Shown: piece after piece, positions 17,324 to 24,814 of the stretch
Numbering within the stretch: the first letter of the stretch is position 1
Layout of the letters: each line of letters starts with the position of its first letter
Source: Methylococcaceae bacterium
Lineage (GTDB): Bacteria; Pseudomonadota; Gammaproteobacteria; Methylococcales; Methylomonadaceae
Length of the DNA: 41,608 nt
Assembly: GCA_021647145.1 (NCBI GenBank)
Contig: JAKIVF010000013.1
Span: 1 to 41,608 of the forward strand
Direction: 5' to 3'
The notes under the pieces: model-generated
The model's input: only the letters and a program-made list of their open reading frames with translations
What the model was told of the DNA's origin: nothing
Database searches by the model: none
Position numbers and translations under genes: made by a program

Positions 17324-17366
17324 TTTAAACTGAATATCACGGATATTACACATAGTTCAGTTTAAA
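17324..17366. promoter_or_regulatory. Nested palindrome upstream of the PstS-like/porin operon
   Basis: TTTAAACTGAA (17324-17334) is perfectly complementary to TTCAGTTTAAA (17356-17366). Inside it AATATC-ACG-GATATT (17333-17347) forms a second perfect hairpin. It lies in the 522-base gap between two divergent transcription units, so it could be an operator for either one. Confidence 0.45.
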
Positions 17367-17659
17367 TTGCATTTATTAGACCTGGTTCTCATTATCGTAG
17401 TGAAATCAATTCAATGTAGATGGTTATGGATAATTTATTTTTATAGATCTCTCTATAAAAACAGCCAAGACTTTCAAACTAGCAACCATTTATGGACTTA
17501 ATTAATTTAATATATTAATATTAACTAATATACATTAGAATACAATACTCGCCTTTCTCACTGAGATTGGCTTTGCAGAGTGCTAATTTTTTATAACTTT
17601 TCTTTAGATCATGCTCAAGATCATTACGAACCCTGTCCGTTCTTCGTAGACGGAGCGTA

Positions 17660-17693
17660 GAAACCGAAGTTTACTGAAGTAAATGAGGGGTTC
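17660..17693 (+). repeat. Hairpin with a TTTACT-GA-AGTAAA core
   Basis: A perfect inner stem (17670-17675 with 17678-17683, 2-base loop) is flanked by GAAACC and GGGTTC, which pair partly. A second short stem (TCCGT...ACGGA) lies just upstream. The flanks recall the hairpin at 24075-24113. Confidence 0.35.
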
Positions 17694-17775
17694 TAGCACC
17701 GCACAAATATAATTGGCGATGGTGCAGTAGATCTTAAACAGGTTCTTAAATCATTGAACAAAATGGAGATCACGT

Positions 17776-18555
17776 ATGCTAAAAATAATAAGTCTTTTAA
17801 TTTTCACATTCATAATAACCCTTAACCTCGTTACTGCTGATACATTAAACAATAACGATGTGCCTAAAAATAAACGCACAGAAGCAGGTTTATATCTTAA
17901 TTCCACAGATGCCTATGAAATACTAAAAAAAGAAGCGGATAAGATTCTATTTTTAGATGTTCGCACACGGGGCGAAGTTGCTTATACTGGTATGCCAATA
18001 GATGCTGATTCAAATGTCCCCTTTAAATTTACCAGTAAAAAATATCAATGGAACGATAAAAAAAATATGTTTAATTTGACACCCAACCCTAATTTTGTAA
18101 AATCTGCAACTCAACGGCTATTGAAAAAAGGGCTTAATAAAACCGATAAAGTATTTGTTATGTGTCGTTCTGGAGGGCGTAGCGCTATGGCTGCCAATGC
18201 ATTAACAGCAGCAGGGTTCACCCAGGTTTTTTCAATCATTGATGGTTATGAAGGGGATAGCGTACAATCAGGCGAACAAAAAGGGAAAAGATCTATTAAT
18301 GGATGGAAAAATAATAATCTTCCTTGGAGTTTTTCTTTAGATAAAAATAAAATGTATTTAGTTAGCAAGGAAAAAGATAAAGATGGAAAAGCCAATAAAA
18401 TGCTAAAAAAAATGGATGCTAACAACGATAATACTGTGAGTGAGAGTGAATTTAAAGCTTTCCATAAAAAAATGTTCGGAAAGATAGACCATAATCATAA
18501 TGGTATTTTAGATGAGCAAGAATTAATTGAATTTAAAAAACAAAAAATGAAATAG
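17776..18555 (+). CDS. Exported rhodanese with C-terminal EF-hand pair
   Basis: The 259-residue product has a signal peptide (LKIISLLIFTFIITLNLVTA, residues about 2-21). A rhodanese domain (about 40-190) carries the active-site loop CRSGGRS with the catalytic cysteine and an Asp-Val-Arg entry strand (LFLDVRTRGEV). Two canonical EF-hand loops follow: DANNDNTVSESE and DHNHNGILDEQE, with ligands at positions 1, 3, 5, 7, 9 and 12 in usual style. The fusion suggests a periplasmic, calcium-responsive sulfur- or persulfide-handling protein; that role is inferred. GGAG (ATGGAGATCACGTATG) precedes the start. A second rhodanese of the same type lies at 36783-37175. Confidence 0.82.
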   Translation: MLKIISLLIFTFIITLNLVTADTLNNNDVPKNKRTEAGLYLNSTDAYEILKKEADKILFLDVRTRGEVAYTGMPIDADSNVPFKFTSKKYQWNDKKNMFNLTPNPNFVKSATQRLLKKGLNKTDKVFVMCRSGGRSAMAANALTAAGFTQVFSIIDGYEGDSVQSGEQKGKRSINGWKNNNLPWSFSLDKNKMYLVSKEKDKDGKANKMLKKMDANNDNTVSESEFKAFHKKMFGKIDHNHNGILDEQELIEFKKQKMK

Positions 18556-18666
18556 CTCTTGAGTTTTTCAAACTTTAGTATAGTCATTTAACTGAGATAA
18601 ATTAACTGTATCACGTTTTTTAACACAAGCTATTGTCCATCAATGACATCCTATCTAATGCATTGC

Positions 18667-18707
18667 TGATATACTTACTCAACTAGGAACCTGAAGTAAG
18701 TATATCA
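18667..18707. terminator. Perfect 13-base inverted repeat after the rhodanese/EF-hand gene
   Basis: TGATATACTTACT (18667-18679) is perfectly complementary to AGTAAGTATATCA (18695-18707) with a 15-base loop. It lies 111 bases after the rhodanese stop and before the folA promoter candidate. No strong U-run follows, so it may be a weak terminator or a protein-binding palindrome. Confidence 0.45.
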
Positions 18708-18740
18708 AGTTGTTTGCTTAGCTTACAAAATGACCTAATG

Positions 18741-18746
18741 TATAAT
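18741..18746 (+). promoter_or_regulatory. -10-like TATAAT upstream of folA
   Basis: A consensus TATAAT lies 101 bases before the chosen folA start. The sequence 16-17 bases upstream (TTAGCT/TAGCTT) is a poor -35 match. It is a plausible folA promoter with a leader of about 90 bases. Confidence 0.35.
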
Positions 18747-18847
18747 ACATCATTTTCTTTATCTAACAAGCAGTGACGGTTGACTTGCTAGACCTAGTGC
18801 ACCGCCAAACAAAAATTATCGGGGCACTAGATATATTTATACCTATT

Positions 18848-19375
18848 ATGAAAATATCTATTATTGTTGCTATGGCAAGCAATCAAGCCATTGGACTAAA
18901 CAATAAAATGCCATGGCATTTATCAGCAGACCTTAAAAAATTTAAACAAATCACTATGAACTACCCTCTCTTAATGGGTAGAAAAACATATGATTCTATT
19001 GGTTTTCCTCTTCCTGGACGAGATAATCTTATCATCAGCAGAAACCCAGCTTATAAGCAAGATGGCTGTTTAGTGTTTAATTCAGTTGAGGATGCCATTT
19101 CTGCTTGTCAAAATCATGACAAAATCTTTGTTATTGGAGGATCCTCTCTATATAAAGAAATGCTTCCCAAAGCAAACTTTCTTTATCTAACACAAATAAA
19201 CAAACCCTTTAAAGGCGATACTTTTTTTCCGCCAATAAATGTACTTGAATGGAAGGAAATTGAAAGAGAAGACATTAATAAAGACCCAAGCGTAGATTTT
19301 ACTTATAGTTTTTTAAAACTAGAACGTATACACTTTCCTGATAACCCACAAGCTTCCGCCACTTTAAAAAGCTAA
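18848..19375 (+). CDS. folA: Dihydrofolate reductase
   Basis: From ATG 18848 the product has 175 residues and begins MKISIIVAMASNQAIGLNNK, the usual DHFR N-terminus. Key sites are MPWHLSADL, with the catalytic Asp28; the NADPH-binding MGRKTYDSIG; LPGRDNLIIS; and FVIGGSSLY. It reduces dihydrofolate for thymidylate, purine and methionine synthesis. An in-frame GTG at 18773 would add 25 residues with no family counterpart, so I reject it. No clear Shine-Dalgarno sequence precedes ATG 18848. The C-terminus is slightly extended (FPDNPQASATLKS). The gene stands alone between the rhodanese and dsbA genes. Confidence 0.93.
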   Translation: MKISIIVAMASNQAIGLNNKMPWHLSADLKKFKQITMNYPLLMGRKTYDSIGFPLPGRDNLIISRNPAYKQDGCLVFNSVEDAISACQNHDKIFVIGGSSLYKEMLPKANFLYLTQINKPFKGDTFFPPINVLEWKEIEREDINKDPSVDFTYSFLKLERIHFPDNPQASATLKS

Positions 19376-19815
19376 ATGTAATCTTATGAAAAATAATGGT
19401 TATTTTTTAACCTGATCAAAGTTAAAAGTTCAAGTTGATTTTTCATTACTAGATATTTATTATTTTTTAATGACTTACAATCTAACTACTGGTTCGGAGG
19501 AAGCTTGTGGGTAATCAGGTACACTTTTAAATAAAAATAATTTTTATTTTTTACTTAAGAAATTACTCAATTTTTAGCTTGTGCTAAAATTCCAAACCGT
19601 AATTATTTTTTTATTAAGACACAGTTCTAACATTATATTACTTAGGAACGAGTATGGAATAACATCCCTTACCCAGTTATCGCTGAATTTTCTTTAATTT
19701 GGTTCAATCCTAAATAAGGTTACAATATAATATATCTTTGTCTTTTAGTTTTACTATGTCAGTTCACTCCTAATTGTGAATTTATTTTGATCTTACTCCT
19801 ATGGAGAGCAATAAT
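19376..19815 (+). other. Long intergenic region before dsbA
   Basis: This 440-base AT-rich stretch has no credible coding frame. It contains the dsbA promoter candidate near 19703-19731 and a small TTAAC...GTTAA inverted repeat near 19409-19427. A GGTTCAATCC string at 19701-19710 resembles a tRNA T-loop but has no surrounding tRNA structure. Confidence 0.5.
19703..19731 (+). promoter_or_regulatory. Candidate dsbA promoter
   Basis: TTCAAT (19703-19708) and TATAAT (19726-19731) are separated by 17 bases, the best sigma-70-like spacing in the region. It would give a leader of roughly 75 bases before dsbA. Confidence 0.4.
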
Positions 19816-20424
19816 ATGTTAAAAAAATTTATTTTCTTTTTTTTGTTTTCACTCACAACACTTACACAAGCTGAATCTTTAGGCTATGAAACCATCTCCC
19901 CCGCACAACCGACCCAAAATCAAGATAAAATAGAAATTATTGAATTCTTTTGGTATGGCTGTCCGCATTGCTATAGTCTTGAACCACTAATGGAGAAATG
20001 GTTAAAAACGCTACCTGATAATGTTGAGTTTATCCGCCAACCAGCCGTTTTTAGTGATGTATGGGGTAAGCATGCTAAAGCTTACTTCGTTGCTGAAGCT
20101 TTAGGTGTTGTAGATAAAGTTCACGCAGATTTTTTTGATGAAATCCAGAATAAAAAACAAAAATTAACATCTGAAGATGACTTAGCAAAATTTTTTGTTG
20201 CCCATGGAGTTGATGAAACTAAATTTAGGGATGCTTATAATTCTTTTTTAGTTGACTCAAAATTACGCCAAGCTAAAGCAATGGGACCTCGTTATGGACT
20301 AACTGGGGTACCAGCTATAATTATTAATGGGAAATTTAAAACAACAGGGGTATTAGCTAAATCACATGAAAATATGATTAAAGTAATGAATAAATTAATT
20401 AAACAAGAAAGTCAATCAAAGTAG
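19816..20424 (+). CDS. dsbA: Thiol:disulfide interchange protein DsbA
   Basis: From ATG 19816 the product has 202 residues. It has a signal peptide (MLKKFIFFFLFSLTTLTQA, residues 1-19), the redox site CPHC at residues 49-52 in the FFWYGCPHC context, and the cis-proline loop TGVPAII near the C-terminus. It introduces disulfides into exported proteins in the periplasm. The start at 19816 is preferred to ATG 19801 because GGAGAG lies about 7-9 bases upstream and the signal peptide begins there. dsbB is not in the window. The neighbourhood (dsbA followed by a GGDEF gene) is seen in other gammaproteobacteria. Confidence 0.93.
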   Translation: MLKKFIFFFLFSLTTLTQAESLGYETISPAQPTQNQDKIEIIEFFWYGCPHCYSLEPLMEKWLKTLPDNVEFIRQPAVFSDVWGKHAKAYFVAEALGVVDKVHADFFDEIQNKKQKLTSEDDLAKFFVAHGVDETKFRDAYNSFLVDSKLRQAKAMGPRYGLTGVPAIIINGKFKTTGVLAKSHENMIKVMNKLIKQESQSK

Positions 20425-20457
20425 ATAGCATCTTATAGGGAATAATAAATCTAATCA

Positions 20458-20534
20458 GGTGGGCTAACGCCCTATTATTAACCTAACATTTTTTGCAGAC
20501 ATACAGTTAGGCTGCTAAATAGAGGCAGCCTAAC
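20458..20534 (-). repeat. Dispersed double-hairpin repeat, copy 3 (inverted)
   Basis: The reverse complement aligns with 849-930 and 9302-9380. The first hairpin is perfect here: GTTAGGCTGC (20506-20515) with GCAGCCTAAC (20525-20534) around a 9-base loop. The second is degraded. It lies just after dsbA and could also act in transcript ending. Confidence 0.55.
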
Positions 20535-20715
20535 CCTACAATTTTAATATTATCTGCATCTTATCAAGCGACTTCATTTTCTCACTCTCTACGTTACAGC
20601 TCTAATTCTTCCTAATTTTATCCCAAGTCTTTAAAGTACGACTATACTTATCCTTAAATATATTAAAAATAGTATAAAAATTTAATTTTAATTAAATCCG
20701 TTGAAAATAAGTTTT

Positions 20716-20842
20716 TTACAAAACCGAGAACCTAGCCGTACCCACCGATTTTGTAAGTAAAGAAAAACTGAATTGAGATGACTAATCAAAAAGTCATCAT
20801 GAAACTCAAATTTCATCTGATTTATTTCGGTTACTAGTCATC
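20716..20842 (+). promoter_or_regulatory. Structured leader candidate upstream of the soluble GGDEF gene
   Basis: Two separate inverted repeats lie in tandem. TTACAAAA (20716-20723) pairs with TTTTGTAA (20749-20756). GATGACTA (20777-20784) pairs with TAGTCATC (20835-20842) and encloses a smaller ATGAAA...TTTCAT stem. The set ends 19 bases before the start codon at 20862. It does not match a riboswitch class I recognise, including the GEMM c-di-GMP class. Confidence 0.35.
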
Positions 20843-20861
20843 AATTTTTAGAGTAAAACCA

Positions 20862-22412
20862 ATGGGCATTTTAAGTAAAAAAAATACTCCCGACAAATGG
20901 AAAGAAAAATATTTTAACTTGCTGGATGAAAATGAAGACCTTGAATCTTCTAATCAAGAAAGGGAAGATTTACTTTGTAAAACCATTATTCGCCTGTCTT
21001 TTGCTACGATGGGAGTTAATAAAGGTCTTGACCCTTATTTAAAAAAAATTCGAACTCAACTTAAAAAAGGTTTAAAAACAGAACAATTAAAATCTGAATT
21101 AGGTAGCTTTTCTGATGCTCTTATTACCATGGAAGAATCAGAACCTAGAAAAAACTTACAAGAAACATCCTTATTATTTGATTTTCTTGTTCAGCATTTT
21201 TCCGACCAAGAAAAGAGCTTACGGCTTTTACAAATTAAATATAATACTGAACTCACTAATCAAACAGATTTATTCATTGATATTAATCATTTGATTAGAC
21301 CTAGTAAACAAGAAGTATCATCAAGTATTCCTAAATTAAATAAGGTTGAGACAAAATCTGTCTTATCCCATTTATTACTATTACTAAATACTACCGAAAT
21401 ACCTGCTCAACTTGATACACAAGCTCAGGGTCTGAAAGAAAAAATTCATGAAGGAGCACCACTTTCAACTGTTCTTGAAGAAACTATTTCTTTATTATTC
21501 CAAATAAAAAAACATGTTCAATCAGAACAGAAAGATATTGCAGAATTTCTGGCCCAATTAACTGAACAACTGACTGAGATAGGCATAAAAGCTGCTGGCG
21601 CCCAATCTTATTCAAAATCTACAACTGAAAAACGGAATTTACTTGATCAGTCAGTTTCTTTACAAGTTTTGGAGCTTCAAGAAAGTTCAAAAAACGCAAC
21701 CCAACTTGAACCATTAAAACAGTTGATTCATAGCCGTGTAGAAACAATTAATCAACTCATTCAAGACCATCAAGATCAAGAAGAAAATGAACGAAATAAA
21801 GTAGAAAAGGTAGAAAACCTACTTGAATCGTTAACAACAAAATTAAGGATAATGGAAAAGGAATCCCAAGCTTTAAAAGATAAATTAGATACTGCACATG
21901 AAAAAGCTGTCCATGACCCATTAACTAGCCTTCCTAACCGATTAGCTTATGATGATCGTTTAAAAGTTGAGCTAGCACGCTGGAAACGTTATAAAACTCC
22001 ACTCTCTTTATTAATTTGGGATATTGATTCCTTTAAAAAGATAAATGACACTTACGGGCATAAAGCTGGAGATAAAACCCTTATTCTAATTAGTAAGTTA
22101 TTAGCCAGTCATTGTAGAGAAACTGATTTTGTCTCTCGTTTTGGAGGGGAAGAATTTACCATGCTTTTGCCCAACACAGATGGTCAATCTGCACTTTTGG
22201 CTGCTAATAAAATCCGTAAAATAATAGAAAAAACTGCTTTTAATTCTAATGGAAAAAAAATACCCATTACAATATCTTGTGGAATCACCCAATTTACAAA
22301 TGGCGATACAGAAAGTTCAGCTTTTAATCGCTCAGATAAGGCATTATATGAAGCTAAAAACAGAGGTAGAAACTTATGTATTCTCGATTTTGAAAATAGT
22401 CCAACATCGTAG
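20862..22412 (+). CDS. Soluble diguanylate cyclase with coiled-coil N-terminal region
   Basis: The 516-residue product has no signal peptide or membrane segment. Residues about 1-340 are helical, with strong coiled-coil character near 280-345. The C-terminal GGDEF domain (about 350-510) opens with the usual HDPLTSLPNR and contains DIDSFKKIND, an intact RFGGEEF active site (near 428-432) and an I-site RETD five residues before it. It should make c-di-GMP and be product-inhibited. The long N-terminal region resembles those of other gammaproteobacterial cyclases found after dsbA, but its input signal is unknown. It converges with glmU. Confidence 0.9.
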   Translation: MGILSKKNTPDKWKEKYFNLLDENEDLESSNQEREDLLCKTIIRLSFATMGVNKGLDPYLKKIRTQLKKGLKTEQLKSELGSFSDALITMEESEPRKNLQETSLLFDFLVQHFSDQEKSLRLLQIKYNTELTNQTDLFIDINHLIRPSKQEVSSSIPKLNKVETKSVLSHLLLLLNTTEIPAQLDTQAQGLKEKIHEGAPLSTVLEETISLLFQIKKHVQSEQKDIAEFLAQLTEQLTEIGIKAAGAQSYSKSTTEKRNLLDQSVSLQVLELQESSKNATQLEPLKQLIHSRVETINQLIQDHQDQEENERNKVEKVENLLESLTTKLRIMEKESQALKDKLDTAHEKAVHDPLTSLPNRLAYDDRLKVELARWKRYKTPLSLLIWDIDSFKKINDTYGHKAGDKTLILISKLLASHCRETDFVSRFGGEEFTMLLPNTDGQSALLAANKIRKIIEKTAFNSNGKKIPITISCGITQFTNGDTESSAFNRSDKALYEAKNRGRNLCILDFENSPTS

Positions 22413-22521
22413 ATTTATAATTACCCTATTATACTTCACTATTTAAAAAAAACTTATTCGATTCCCTGTCTATGTTACTTATCATTAAAAAAGAGCATTA
22501 ATGTATTTTAACCTAAATTAC

Positions 22522-22570
22522 TAAGCTAAATTTCCTTCCTTGGAATCTAAACTTAGCTTTTAAGCTTTTT
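22522..22570 (+). terminator. Terminator candidate between the GGDEF gene and glmU
   Basis: TAAGCTAA...TTCC (22522 onward) pairs with GGAA...TTAGCTT, leaving an internal bulge, and is followed on the plus strand by TTTTAAGCTTTTTT. It separates the convergent GGDEF and glmU genes and may work in both directions. Confidence 0.5.
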
Positions 22571-22583
22571 TACAAAACTAAAA

Positions 22584-23948
22584 CTATTTTTTAACAGGCC
22601 TTTTCCAACCTTCAACTGAAATTTGTTTGGCCCTGGACAGAGTTAATTGATTTTCAGGGCTATCTTTTGTAATTGTTGAGCCTGCTCCAATTGTTGCACC
22701 TTTACCTATTGTTACTGGTGCTATTAATTGGCTATCTGAGCCTATAAAAGCACCGTCCTCAATCACTGTTTTAAATTTATTCACACCATCATAGTTACAA
22801 GTAATAGCACCGGCACCGATATTAACTTTACTACCTATTTCTGCATCACCTATGTAACTTAAGTGATTAATCTTACTTCCCTTGGCAACTGTTGCTTTTT
22901 TTATTTCAACAAAATTACCAATATGTACTTCGCTCGCTAATTCTGCAAGTGGTCTTAATCGAGCAAAAGGACCTATTCTGCTTTGTTCACCAACAATTGC
23001 ATTATCAATAATACAATTAGCTAATATTTCCACACCATTACCTATCTGAGCATCTTTTAAAATACAATTTGCACCAATTTTTACATTGCTACCTATTTTA
23101 TTGATTCCTTCAAAAATCACATTAACATCTATTTCAATATCTTTGCCTAACTCACTAAATTTACCTCTGACATCAATTCTTCTAGGGTCACGTAAAGCTA
23201 TACCATGAACCATTAGTTTTTCCGCTTGTTCTAATTGATAAACTCTTTCTAAGTGTGCTAATTGGGTACGATCGTTAACACCTAAAACCTCATCTTGTGT
23301 ATCAGGTTGATTAGTTTTTACTTCAACGCCATCTTTTACAGCCATTTCAATAATATCTGTAAGATAAAATTCCTTTTGCGCGTTCCCATTTTCTAGTTTA
23401 GACAGCCACTGTTTTAATAAATCGCCTGGCGTTGCTATAATTCCCGTATTACCCTCGAGGATTAATTTTTCTTCTTGATTTGTATCTTTTTCTTCAACAA
23501 TTTTTAATACTTTCCCGTCATTATTCCTAACAATCCTTCCATAGCCGGTTGGGTCATCAAGATTTACTGTTAATAATCCAATTGATTTTTGACTTACATT
23601 TTCAAGTAACTTATCTATTGTTGTTTTTTTCAGTAAAGGAACATCACCATATAAAATCAAAACTTTATCTTCGTCATTTATGAAGTTTTCTGCTTGTTGA
23701 ACAGCATGCCCTGTTCCTAACTGCTCCTTTTGTTCTACCCACTCAGCATTCAGTGTTTTTAATTCATTTTTAACTAGATCACCTCCATGTCCATAAATGA
23801 TAATAATTGAATTATTTTCTAATTCTGTACTTGTATCATATACATGGTGTAATAAAGCTCTTTCTGCAACTTTATGCAATACTTTTGGTTTTGATGAACG
23901 CATCCGCGTTCCTTGGCCTGCTGCTAAAATGACTGTTTTGATTCCCAT
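22584..23948 (-). CDS. glmU: Bifunctional GlmU: N-acetylglucosamine-1-P uridyltransferase / glucosamine-1-P acetyltransferase
   Basis: The 454-residue product has normal family length. The N-terminal uridyltransferase domain (about 1-230) begins with LAAGQGTRMRSSKPKVL and has YGDVPLL and the GNTGI region. The C-terminal left-handed beta-helix (about 250-450) shows hexapeptide repeats such as IGSNVKIGANCIL and the CoA-site region IGAGAITCNYDGVNK. It makes UDP-GlcNAc for peptidoglycan, LPS and surface sugars, including the precursor needed by the 31587-35150 cassette. It lies downstream of the atp operon in the same direction, as in many gammaproteobacteria, but beyond a terminator and a 285-base gap, so it probably has its own promoter. 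glmS does not follow. Confidence 0.96.
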   Translation of the reverse strand: MGIKTVILAAGQGTRMRSSKPKVLHKVAERALLHHVYDTSTELENNSIIIIYGHGGDLVKNELKTLNAEWVEQKEQLGTGHAVQQAENFINDEDKVLILYGDVPLLKKTTIDKLLENVSQKSIGLLTVNLDDPTGYGRIVRNNDGKVLKIVEEKDTNQEEKLILEGNTGIIATPGDLLKQWLSKLENGNAQKEFYLTDIIEMAVKDGVEVKTNQPDTQDEVLGVNDRTQLAHLERVYQLEQAEKLMVHGIALRDPRRIDVRGKFSELGKDIEIDVNVIFEGINKIGSNVKIGANCILKDAQIGNGVEILANCIIDNAIVGEQSRIGPFARLRPLAELASEVHIGNFVEIKKATVAKGSKINHLSYIGDAEIGSKVNIGAGAITCNYDGVNKFKTVIEDGAFIGSDSQLIAPVTIGKGATIGAGSTITKDSPENQLTLSRAKQISVEGWKRPVKK

Positions 23949-24074
23949 AACTCAACTCTGATTAATTAATTTTGTAGTATCTTAGGTTAAACAAAAACCC
24001 AAGAAATGTTTCTATAGAACATCTCTTTTAATTGTAGAGAGGAAATTGAGAACCAGAATGTTCAAGATCAAGGC

Positions 24075-24113
24075 GAAACCCCCTCTTAATAGCAGACTAT
24101 TGTAGAGGGTTTC
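24075..24113. repeat. Long imperfect hairpin in the glmU upstream region
   Basis: GAAACCCCCTCTTAATAG (24075-24092) pairs with CTATTGTAGAGGGTTTC (24097-24113) with few mismatches and a 4-base loop. It lies about 125 bases upstream of glmU (minus strand). It resembles REP-type intergenic hairpins, and its GAAACC...GGGTTTC ends recall 17660-17693. Confidence 0.45.
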
Positions 24114-24233
24114 AACGCAGAGACTGGATATTTTCGACTCATTTTTCCGTCATCAATTAATAAAGGTGTCCTAATACATTGATTTAGTACTTTCAATACA
24201 TCTTTTAATATTATAGTTCAATATTTAACAAGC

Positions 24234-24274
24234 AAAAAAAAACCCAATAACGATTAACCATTACTGGGATTTTT
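24234..24274 (-). terminator. Rho-independent terminator of the atp operon
   Basis: Read on the minus strand, CCCAGTAA pairs with TTATTGGG (one G-T wobble) around a 10-base loop and is followed by nine T residues. It lies 105 bases after the atpC stop. This is a textbook intrinsic terminator. Confidence 0.85.
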
Positions 24275-24378
24275 ATGCGGTTGTTCTTCAGGTGAAGAGT
24301 TTTATACAACTCACTCTATTGGCAATAATTGACCGATAGCAAACCAGACTCCCTAACCTTGTGAAGAATAATAAAGCC

Positions 24379-24801
24379 CTATCTACCTTTTTTTCTTAAT
24401 CGATCCAAGGTTCTTAACTGCATCATCGCTTGTGATAATTCAGCCTGGGCTTTTGCATAATCAATTTTACCCGATTTATCCGATAACATTTCTTCAGCTT
24501 TTGCTTTTGCTTCTAATGCAGCCGCTTCATCAATATCTTTTGCTCTTATGGCTGTATCAGCTAGAACAGTGACCAGGTGAGGCTGTACCTCAAGCATTCC
24601 ACCAGAAACATAAAACTCTTGTGTTTCTGTATCATTGACTTTAACTCTTACTTCACCAGGAAGAAGTGTTGTTATTAATGGAGCATGGCGAGGTGAGATC
24701 CCTACCTCCCCTAATTCAGCAGGTGCAAATACCATTTCTGCCAAGCCAGAGAAAATTTCATTCTCCGCACTTACTATATCTACATGAACTGTCATAGCCA
24801 T
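24379..24801 (-). CDS. atpC: ATP synthase F1 epsilon subunit
   Basis: The 140-residue product has the N-terminal beta-sandwich (VHVDIVSAENEIFSGLAEMVFAPAELGEVGI..RHAPL) and a C-terminal helical hairpin (AAALEAKAKAEEMLSDK onward). It links the gamma subunit to the c-ring rotor and inhibits the enzyme at low energy. It is the last gene of the operon, 13 bases after atpD, and is followed by a clear terminator. AGGAGG precedes the start. Confidence 0.96.
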   Translation of the reverse strand: MAMTVHVDIVSAENEIFSGLAEMVFAPAELGEVGISPRHAPLITTLLPGEVRVKVNDTETQEFYVSGGMLEVQPHLVTVLADTAIRAKDIDEAAALEAKAKAEEMLSDKSGKIDYAKAQAELSQAMMQLRTLDRLRKKGR

Positions 24802-24814
24802 AGTATCCTCCTAA

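Larger units (their letters stand above)
17254..17775. other. Divergent intergenic region without a gene
   Basis: This 522-base AT-rich gap separates the minus-strand PstS-like gene from the plus-strand rhodanese gene. It holds the nested palindrome at 17324-17366 and the hairpin at 17660-17693. I find no convincing small gene in it. Confidence 0.6.
23949..24378 (-). other. Gap between atpC and glmU
   Basis: This 430-base non-coding stretch holds the atp operon terminator at 24234-24274 and the hairpin at 24075-24113. The roughly 280 bases next to glmU probably contain its promoter, but I cannot pick one with confidence. I see no gene. Confidence 0.55.

Noticed and set aside
18773..18847. 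GTG start at 18773 for dihydrofolate reductase
   Set aside because: The extra 25 residues have no counterpart in the family; ATG 18848 gives the standard N-terminus.
19701..19710. T-loop-like GGTTCAATCC that might mark a tRNA
   Set aside because: No acceptor, D or anticodon arms of tRNA form around it and the T-stem pairs poorly; it is more likely part of the dsbA promoter region.
20716..20842. c-di-GMP (GEMM) riboswitch before the GGDEF gene
   Set aside because: The inverted repeats do not show the GEMM consensus or its tetraloop-receptor arrangement, so only an unclassified leader is proposed.
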